Positions 13,383 through 18,822 of a stretch of DNA of 18,822 nucleotides are shown here, in pieces. Every line of letters starts with the position of its first letter. Position 1 is the stretch's first letter. Source of the DNA: Streptomyces katrae (GTDB lineage: Bacteria > Actinomycetota > Actinomycetes > Streptomycetales > Streptomycetaceae). The DNA is taken from the NCBI RefSeq assembly GCF_000966975.1, contig NZ_JZWV01000213.1:1-18822 (forward strand), read 5' to 3'. The notes below the pieces were generated by a model. The model was not told where the DNA came from. It did not search any database and worked only from the letters and a program-made list of their open reading frames with translations. A program made the position numbers and the translations under genes.

Positions 13383-15751
13383 GCGGGCAGGACGCGGCCA
13401 CGGCGACGACCACGACCACCACCATGACCATGGCGACGCTCAACGTGGGCGTCGGCGCCGACGGCGACGGCGACGGTGGCAACGGCGACCAGCAGCGCAC
13501 CGCGCGCGGCATCGGAGCCTCCGTCCCCTCGGCGGACACCCGCGCCAAGGCCGAGGGCACCTTCCCCTACGCCGCCGACCTGTGGGCCGAGGGCCTGCTG
13601 TGGGCCGCCGTGCTGCGTTCCCCGCACGCCCACGCCCGCATCCGCTCCATCGACACCACGGCCGCCGCCGAGATGCCCGGCGTGCGCGCCGTCATCACCC
13701 ACGCCGATGTCCCCGGCGCCACCACCCACGGCCGCCGCATCGCCGACCGGCCGGTCTTCGCCCACGACGTCGTGCGCCACCACGGCGAGCCCATCGCCGC
13801 CGTCGCCGCCGACCACCCCGACACGGCCCGCCTCGCGGCCGCCGCCATCGCCGTCGAGTACGAGCTCCTCGACGCCGTCACCGACCCCGAGCAGTCCTTC
13901 GGCGCCGCCCCCCTCCACCCGGACGGCAACCTGATCCGGCACATCCCGCTGCGCTACGGCGACCCGGACGCGACCGGCGAGGTGGTCGTCGAGGGCCTCT
14001 ACCGCATCGGCCGCCAGGACCCGGCCCCCATCGGCGCCGAGGCCGGCCTCGCCGTGCCGCGCCCCGACGGCGGCGTCGAGATCTACACCGCCTCGACCGA
14101 CCCGCACACCGACCGCGATCTCGCCGCCGCCTGCTTCGGCCTCGACCCGGACCGCGTCCGCGTCGTCGTCACCGGTGTCCCCGGCGCCACGGCCGACCGC
14201 GAGGACCCCGCCTTCCAGCTCCCGCTCGGCCTCCTCGCCCTGCGCACCGGCTGCCCGGTCAAGCTGGCCGCCACCCGCGAGGAGTCCTTCCTCGGCCACG
14301 CCCACCGCCACCCGACCCTGCTGCGCTACCGCCACCACGCGGACGCCGAGGGCCGGCTGGTCAAGGTCGAGGCGCAGATCCTGATGGACGCCGGCGCCTA
14401 CGCCGACGCCTCCGCGGAGTCCCTCGCGGCGGCCGTGGCCTTCGCCTGCGGCCCGTACGTGGTCCCGCACGCCTTCGTCGAAGGCTGGGCGGTCCGCACG
14501 AACAACCCGCCCTCCGGCCACGTCCGGGGCGAGGGCGCCATGCAGGTCTGCGCGGCCTACGAGGGCCAGATGGACAAACTCGCGGCCGCCCTCGGCATCG
14601 ACGGCGCCGAACTGCGCCTGCGCAACGCGCTCGCCACCGGCGACCTGCTGCCCACCGGCCAGACGGTCACCTGCCCGGCCCCGGTCGCCGAACTCCTGCG
14701 CTCGGTCCGCGACTTCCCCCTCCCCTCCCTCCCCAAGGACACCCCGGAGGAGGACTGGCTGCTGCCCGGCGGCCCCGAGGGCGCGGGCGAGCCCGGCGCC
14801 GTGCGGCGCGGGGTCGGCTACGGCGTGGGCATGGTCCACATGCTCGGTGCCGAGGGTGCCGACGAGGTGTCCACCGCCACCGTGAAGGTGGCGGGCGGCG
14901 CCGCCACCGTCATCTGCGCGGCCGTCGACACCGGCCAGGGCTTCTCCACCCTCGCCCGCCAGATCGTCCAGGAGGTCCTGGGCATCGACGAGGTGACCAC
15001 GGCCCCCGTCGACACCGACCAGCCGCCCGCGGGCCCCTCCGCCCACGGCCGGCACACCTGGGTCTCGGGCGGGGCCGTGGAACGGGCCGCGAAAATGGTC
15101 CGCACCCAGCTCCTCCAGCCGATGGCCCACCAGCTCGGCATGTCCACCGAACTCCTCCAGATCCAGGACGGCCGGATCACGTCGTACGACGGGGCCTTCT
15201 CCCTCTCCGTCGCGGAGGCCATAGAGGGCAAGGAGCTCTGGGCGACGGCCCAGTGCCGCCCGCACCCGACGGAGCCGCTGGACGACCACGGCCAGGGCGA
15301 CGCCTTCGTGGGCCTGGCCTTCTGCGCGATCCGCGCGGTGGTCGACGTGGACATCGAGCTCGGCACGGTCCGGGTGGTGGAGCTGGCCGTCGCGCAGGAC
15401 GTGGGCCGCATCCTCAACCCCCGCCAGCTGGAGGCCCGTATCGAAGCGGGCGTCACCCAGGGCGTCGGCGCGGCCCTGACCGAAAACCTCCGCTCGGTCG
15501 CCGGCCTGGTCCGCCACCCCGACCTGACGGGCTACCCCCTGCCGACGTCGCTGGACGCCCCGGCGGTGCGGATCGTCCGGCTGGTGGAGGAACGGGACGT
15601 CGTCGCCCCCTTCGGGGCGAAGGCGGCGAGCGCGGTCCCGGTGGTGACGACCCCGGCGGCGGTGGCCTCGGCGGTGCGCGCGGCGACGGGCCGACCGGTG
15701 AACAGGATCCCGATCCGGCCATCCGCGGCGGTGGCGGTGTCCAACTCGTAG
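13379..15751 (+). CDS. Molybdopterin-binding subunit of a xanthine dehydrogenase-type complex, atypical active site
   Basis: 790 residues, normal length for the large subunit. After a Thr/Gly/Asp-rich lead of about 45 residues, the family fold begins (FPYAADL...LRSPHAHARI). Cofactor-contact segments are recognisable: DTGQGFSTLARQIVQEVLGI, DTDQPPAGPSAHGRHTWVSGGAV and DVGRILNPRQLEARIEAGVTQGVG. Two key motifs are degenerate. The glycine-rich GGxFGGRED loop reads TGVPGATADRED (265-276), and the C-terminal KGxGE, carrying the catalytic base glutamate, reads KAASA (748-752). The frame around both is clean. It may hydroxylate an unusual substrate, use another residue, or have lost catalysis; substrate unknown. 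GTG at 13379 has GGAGG six bases upstream and overlaps the Fe-S stop as GTGA, so the three subunits are coupled. Confidence 0.88.
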   Translation: MSGQDAATATTTTTTMTMATLNVGVGADGDGDGGNGDQQRTARGIGASVPSADTRAKAEGTFPYAADLWAEGLLWAAVLRSPHAHARIRSIDTTAAAEMPGVRAVITHADVPGATTHGRRIADRPVFAHDVVRHHGEPIAAVAADHPDTARLAAAAIAVEYELLDAVTDPEQSFGAAPLHPDGNLIRHIPLRYGDPDATGEVVVEGLYRIGRQDPAPIGAEAGLAVPRPDGGVEIYTASTDPHTDRDLAAACFGLDPDRVRVVVTGVPGATADREDPAFQLPLGLLALRTGCPVKLAATREESFLGHAHRHPTLLRYRHHADAEGRLVKVEAQILMDAGAYADASAESLAAAVAFACGPYVVPHAFVEGWAVRTNNPPSGHVRGEGAMQVCAAYEGQMDKLAAALGIDGAELRLRNALATGDLLPTGQTVTCPAPVAELLRSVRDFPLPSLPKDTPEEDWLLPGGPEGAGEPGAVRRGVGYGVGMVHMLGAEGADEVSTATVKVAGGAATVICAAVDTGQGFSTLARQIVQEVLGIDEVTTAPVDTDQPPAGPSAHGRHTWVSGGAVERAAKMVRTQLLQPMAHQLGMSTELLQIQDGRITSYDGAFSLSVAEAIEGKELWATAQCRPHPTEPLDDHGQGDAFVGLAFCAIRAVVDVDIELGTVRVVELAVAQDVGRILNPRQLEARIEAGVTQGVGAALTENLRSVAGLVRHPDLTGYPLPTSLDAPAVRIVRLVEERDVVAPFGAKAASAVPVVTTPAAVASAVRAATGRPVNRIPIRPSAAVAVSNS

Positions 15752-15785
15752 CGGCCTGCCCCACCTTGCCGTCGGTGCCGGTCGT

Positions 15786-15791
15786 TAGAGT
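15786..15791 (+). promoter_or_regulatory. Possible -10 box of the type VII secretion locus
   Basis: TAGAGT is a good -10 about 70 bases upstream of the first ESX-like gene and just after the molybdopterin subunit. The nearest -35-like word, TTGCCG (15766-15771), leaves only 14 bases, so the promoter is uncertain. Confidence 0.35.
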
Positions 15792-15860
15792 GGCGGGTGA
15801 CACGGGGGACGCGCGCGTGCGAACGGGTGCGGACGGGGACGGGAAGTGGGGGAGGCCATC

Positions 15861-16388
15861 GTGGCAGGGGAAAGCACACTGGGACTGCTGGGCGGCGGCA
15901 GTCTCGCCGGGGGCCTGGCGGACGCGGTGATGCGCCAGGCGAAGGCGCTCGAGGTCGAGTACGAGTCGCTCACGGACGCCAAGAACCGCGTCGACGCCCT
16001 GCTGAAGAAGCTGGACGGCTCACAGGCGGACGCCGGCAAACTCGCCCACGGCACCCTCCCCGCCGGCTCCCTCGGCACGGGCTTCGCGGAGGCGGAGAGC
16101 CTGTTCAAGGCGTACGACAAGGTCCACAGCGAGCTCCAGAAGCTCTCGGCGGGCCTGGCGGGCCAGATCGAGGCCCTCGGCATCGCCATCCAGACGGCGG
16201 GCAAGGGCTACGCGGGCGTGGACGAGGACACACAGGCGCGGATGCGGGCCCTGATCAGGCGCTCGAAGGAGGAGTACGACCCGGACCGCGACCCGCTGGT
16301 GAAGCAGGAGAAGGAAGCGCAGAAGCAGCAGGGCTCGACGCCCTCCACTCCGACTCCTACTCCGAGCACGTCGAAGGGGACGATCTGA
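15861..16388 (+). CDS. WXG100-like type VII secretion protein with YxxxD signal
   Basis: 175 residues. Two long amphipathic helical stretches (about 20-52 and 73-130) flank a Gly/Pro turn (HGTLPAGSLGTG), matching the helical hairpin of ESX/WXG100-type proteins, but the turn has no WxG. After the second helix comes YAGVD (Y117, D121), the YxxxD pattern that directs ESX substrates to the secretion ATPase. The tail is Ser/Thr/Pro-rich (STPSTPTPTPSTS). I chose GTG 15861 because GGAGG precedes it by five bases; GTG 15846 is the longer option. The stop TGA shares one base with the ATG of the WxG gene. In known systems one partner carries WxG and the other YxxxD, and the two form a dimer; that pairing here is inferred. 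Confidence 0.75.
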   Translation: MAGESTLGLLGGGSLAGGLADAVMRQAKALEVEYESLTDAKNRVDALLKKLDGSQADAGKLAHGTLPAGSLGTGFAEAESLFKAYDKVHSELQKLSAGLAGQIEALGIAIQTAGKGYAGVDEDTQARMRALIRRSKEEYDPDRDPLVKQEKEAQKQQGSTPSTPTPTPSTSKGTI

Positions 16389-17815
16389 TGGCGACGACGA
16401 ACTTCGAGGGCTACTCGCACGAGCAACTGCTGGCGATGATCGCCTCCCTCGACCCGGAGACGGTCAAGGCACGTGCCACGCAGCTGGCGGACGCTGCGAT
16501 CGCCCTCAACGAGATCGGTGACAGCCTCAAGCGCCACGAGGTCAAGGGCTGGGAGGGCGAGGCGGCCGACAAGTTCCAGGACTGGGTGAGCCGCGCGGGC
16601 AACGCCACGCTGACGCTGGGCAAGTACAGCGACGTGGGCAGCCAGTGGATGACGCACGCAGCCCAGACGATGATCGAGGTCAAGGCCAACACCCCGAAGT
16701 ACGACAAGGGGGCCGCCGACAACCTTGAGGCGGCCCGCAAGTACCACAACGACCCGGATGCCCAGCAGGTCGGCCAGACGGCCCACGCGAAGCTCACGGC
16801 CGACCACGAGCAGGCGGTCCAGCAACTGACGAAGCTGGCCCAGTCGTACGACTGGTCGGCGACGCAGCTGAGCAGCGCGGAGGCCCCGACGTTCCCGCCG
16901 CCGCCGGGGGTGTTTGAGCCGAGCAAGTCCGAAGGAAGTACCTATATCGACCGTGCAAGCGGAGGGCAGAGTCCTGGGGGCTACTCAGGAAGCCCGGGGT
17001 ATGGGACGTCTGGGGCTGGCACGGGAGGTTCCCACCAGTCGAATGGGGTAGTGACCGGTCTGCCGCAGAGCGGCGACCACTCCCTGCCCTCGGCGACTGG
17101 GCCCGCACCGACGCATCCCCCGACGGTGCTGCCGGACCGGGGTGTAGACGTGGATCTCGATCATGTCGCCACCCTTCCGGACAAGACCATCCCGCCTACT
17201 TCTGGTCTACCTGTCGGACCCGGTCCGGGCATGCCTGGTGGGAACCCTCCCAGCGGGCCCGTACTGCCTCTGCCTCTGCCATCAATCGGTGGACCGTCGT
17301 CGCTGGGCGGCGGGCCGGTGCCCATAACGCGGCCTCCCGTTGGCATCGGCGGCAAGGTTGGGGGCATTCCGGTTCCGTCGCCGCGCGATACCGGCATCGT
17401 GGGCGGCCGACCGATCTCCACCGGTGGGTCCAGCGCGGGCATCCCCCGCAGCACGGTCATCGGTGCGGAAGGCCCGCATACGGGTGGCGGCCGTGGAATG
17501 CCCGGCATGATGGGTGGCGGCCTGGGTGGCCCCCACGGCACCCCGGGCGGTCGTGCTGCTGGTCGGCGACTGTCCATGGAGCCGGGTGGTGTGGTCGGTG
17601 GCCGTCAGGCCGCGGCTGGGGGCCAGCCGTTCACCCAGGGCGGTTCGGGCCTTGTGCGCGGGTCGGGTACAGGCGTGGTGGGCCATGGCGGCGCCACTTC
17701 CCAGGCTCCGAGTCGACGGCGCGCAGACCAGGGGGGCGACCGCCCCGACTACCTGGCCGAGGACGAAGAGACCTGGCAGGGCAACCGTCGTGTTGTGCCG
17801 CCGGTGATCGATTGA
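16388..17815 (+). CDS. WxG/PPE-like type VII secretion substrate with Gly/Pro-rich tail
   Basis: 475 residues. The first 170 or so are alpha-helical, with the turn motif in VKGWEGEAADKF (W55-E56-G57), the WxG signature of ESX substrates. The rest, from about residue 176, is a low-complexity Gly/Pro/Ser-rich tail with GGGPVPITRPP-type and MPGMMGGGLGGPHG-type segments, ending in a charged RPDYLAEDEETWQGNRRVVPP stretch. The domain plan resembles actinobacterial PPE-domain proteins next to mycosins. GAAGGGGA lies seven bases before the ATG. Codon use is strongly G/C-ending up to about base 16913, then relaxes (GGT, CCT, TAT, GGA) through the tail, suggesting that the tail has a different origin from the head. 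The mycosin gene starts 12 bases after the stop. Exported function unknown. Confidence 0.8.
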   Translation: MATTNFEGYSHEQLLAMIASLDPETVKARATQLADAAIALNEIGDSLKRHEVKGWEGEAADKFQDWVSRAGNATLTLGKYSDVGSQWMTHAAQTMIEVKANTPKYDKGAADNLEAARKYHNDPDAQQVGQTAHAKLTADHEQAVQQLTKLAQSYDWSATQLSSAEAPTFPPPPGVFEPSKSEGSTYIDRASGGQSPGGYSGSPGYGTSGAGTGGSHQSNGVVTGLPQSGDHSLPSATGPAPTHPPTVLPDRGVDVDLDHVATLPDKTIPPTSGLPVGPGPGMPGGNPPSGPVLPLPLPSIGGPSSLGGGPVPITRPPVGIGGKVGGIPVPSPRDTGIVGGRPISTGGSSAGIPRSTVIGAEGPHTGGGRGMPGMMGGGLGGPHGTPGGRAAGRRLSMEPGGVVGGRQAAAGGQPFTQGGSGLVRGSGTGVVGHGGATSQAPSRRRADQGGDRPDYLAEDEETWQGNRRVVPPVID

Positions 17816-17827
17816 GCGGAACGGACG

Positions 17828-18822
17828 ATGCACGGGATGCGCATGTGGAAGGCGACCTCGGCCCTGGTGGGTCTGCTGCTGGCTGGGGTCGCCGCGACCC
17901 CGGCCCATGCGCAGACCATCCGAGAGCAGCAGTGGCATCTCGACGCCATGAAAGCCGACGACATCTGGAAGATCAGCACTGGTGAAGGTGTCACTGTCGC
18001 TGTTATCGACGGCGGTGTCGGGCGGATTCCGGAACTTGAAGGTCAGGTTCTCCCAGGCAAGGATTTCGCGGCGGGGCAAACAGGCTACGAGGGCGACGAG
18101 CGTAACGACTACAACAAGCACGGAACTGGCATTGCTGCGGTGATCGCCGGCTCTGGAAAGCATCCGAGCGGTGACGGAGCGTATGGGTTGGCGCCTGGCG
18201 CGAAAATTCTCCCCATCCGGGTGCCTCTGGATCTGAGTCCGTCCACCCCGACCTGGGTCTCTGCTATTCGGTATGCCGCAGATTCGAATGCCAAGATCAT
18301 CAACATCTCCTTGGGGGTCGAAGGCTCAGCGAAAGACGACCTGGCGCGTTCCGAGGCTGTCAAATATGCGCTCTCGAAGGGGAAGTTGATCTTTGCTGCG
18401 GTGGGAAACGATGGCAACACAACCAATTGGGTTGAATATCCCGGCGCCACACCTGGCGTCGTAGGTGTCGGGTCAGTGGGGCCTGACGGCGGTGCGGCAA
18501 AGCAGTCCCAGCATGGCCCGCAAGTCGACCTGTCAGCCCCTGGCGTTGACATCGTCACCGCGTGCGCGGGTAAAACGGAGCTGTGTAAGAGCAGCGGCAC
18601 CAGCGACGCCACAGCCCTAACCTCCGCCTCCGCCGCCCTCCTCTGGTCCGTCCACCCCACCTGGACCAACAACCAGATCCTCCGCGTCCTCCTCAACACC
18701 GCCGGCAAGCCCGTCGACGGCGTCGAGCGGAACGACTACATCGGCTACGGCGTAGTCCGCCCCCGCGTCGCGCTCCCCACCCCCGGCGACCCCGGCCCGC
18801 CGGACGTGTACCCGCTCCCCCA
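17828..18822 (+). CDS. Mycosin-type S8 serine protease of type VII secretion (3' end outside window)
   Basis: 331 complete codons are visible and the frame runs off the window. A signal peptide (MRMWKATSALVGLLLAGVAATPAHA) is followed by QQWHLDAM, the usual mycosin entry to the protease domain. The subtilase triad is D61 in AVIDGGV, H98 in NKHGTGIAAVIAG and S259 in SSGTSDATAL, with oxyanion Asn194 in AVGNDGN. C246 and C253 probably form a disulfide near the active serine. The mature family is membrane-anchored by a C-terminal helix, which would lie beyond this window; the Pro-rich end seen here is typical of the linker before it. Mycosins stabilise the ESX machine and cut some substrates. ATG 17828 was chosen; ATG 17837 and 17843 are possible. 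Codon use is relaxed up to about 18600 and strongly C/G-ending after it. Confidence 0.9.
   Translation, partial: MHGMRMWKATSALVGLLLAGVAATPAHAQTIREQQWHLDAMKADDIWKISTGEGVTVAVIDGGVGRIPELEGQVLPGKDFAAGQTGYEGDERNDYNKHGTGIAAVIAGSGKHPSGDGAYGLAPGAKILPIRVPLDLSPSTPTWVSAIRYAADSNAKIINISLGVEGSAKDDLARSEAVKYALSKGKLIFAAVGNDGNTTNWVEYPGATPGVVGVGSVGPDGGAAKQSQHGPQVDLSAPGVDIVTACAGKTELCKSSGTSDATALTSASAALLWSVHPTWTNNQILRVLLNTAGKPVDGVERNDYIGYGVVRPRVALPTPGDPGPPDVYPLP

Noticed and set aside
11221..15930. Single open frame of over 1500 codons
   Set aside because: It is genuine Fe-S subunit only up to the adapter at 13165; beyond that it is an out-of-frame reading of the molybdopterin subunit.

Overview
The window looks like Streptomyces chromosome. 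It is very GC-rich, third codon positions are nearly all G or C, GTG and TTG starts occur, and genes are joined by ATGA or GTGA overlaps. The order HelD-like ATPase, ACT-domain malic enzyme, HU, MurA, YqgE/DUF179, DUF3039 is one I recall as a conserved core neighbourhood in that genus (memory, not a search).

Layout. 183-2489 is a HelD/UvrD-like ATPase. 2490-2955 has no protein gene but holds a well-folded RNA candidate ending in a textbook intrinsic terminator, then a palindrome, a promoter and a leader hairpin for the malic enzyme (2956-4392). 4393-4700 carries helically phased GTGAC sites and a promoter in front of HU (4701-4982). HU and murA (minus strand, 5229-6566) converge on two strong hairpins. 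yqgE (6811-7389), a small DUF3039 protein that may be leaderless (7419-7703) and a cytoplasmic GH20 hexosaminidase (7926-9548) follow on the plus strand.

9967-15751 is a three-gene, translationally coupled operon for a molybdo-flavoenzyme of the xanthine dehydrogenase type: FAD subunit, [2Fe-2S] subunit and molybdopterin subunit. It is unusual in two ways. The Fe-S subunit carries several hundred residues of low-complexity extension with a histidine-rich stretch and repeated W-x-x-P motifs. The molybdopterin subunit lacks the catalytic glutamate and the glycine-rich GGxFGG motif normal for the family.

15861-18822 is a type VII secretion (ESX-like) locus: a small helical protein with a YxxxD signal, a WxG protein with a long Gly/Pro-rich tail, and a mycosin-type subtilase cut off by the window end. 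Codon use changes abruptly inside the second gene and changes back inside the protease, suggesting an exchanged segment of about 1.7 kb.

The assembly itself has faults. A 17-base Nextera/Tn5 mosaic-end adapter lies inside the Fe-S gene (13165-13181). A shorter adapter remnant with a duplicated flank lies at 2694-2738. A 20-bp tandem duplication breaks the FAD gene, and one base appears to be missing near 11283-11305. Removing or repairing these restores open frames, so the operon is probably intact in the organism.
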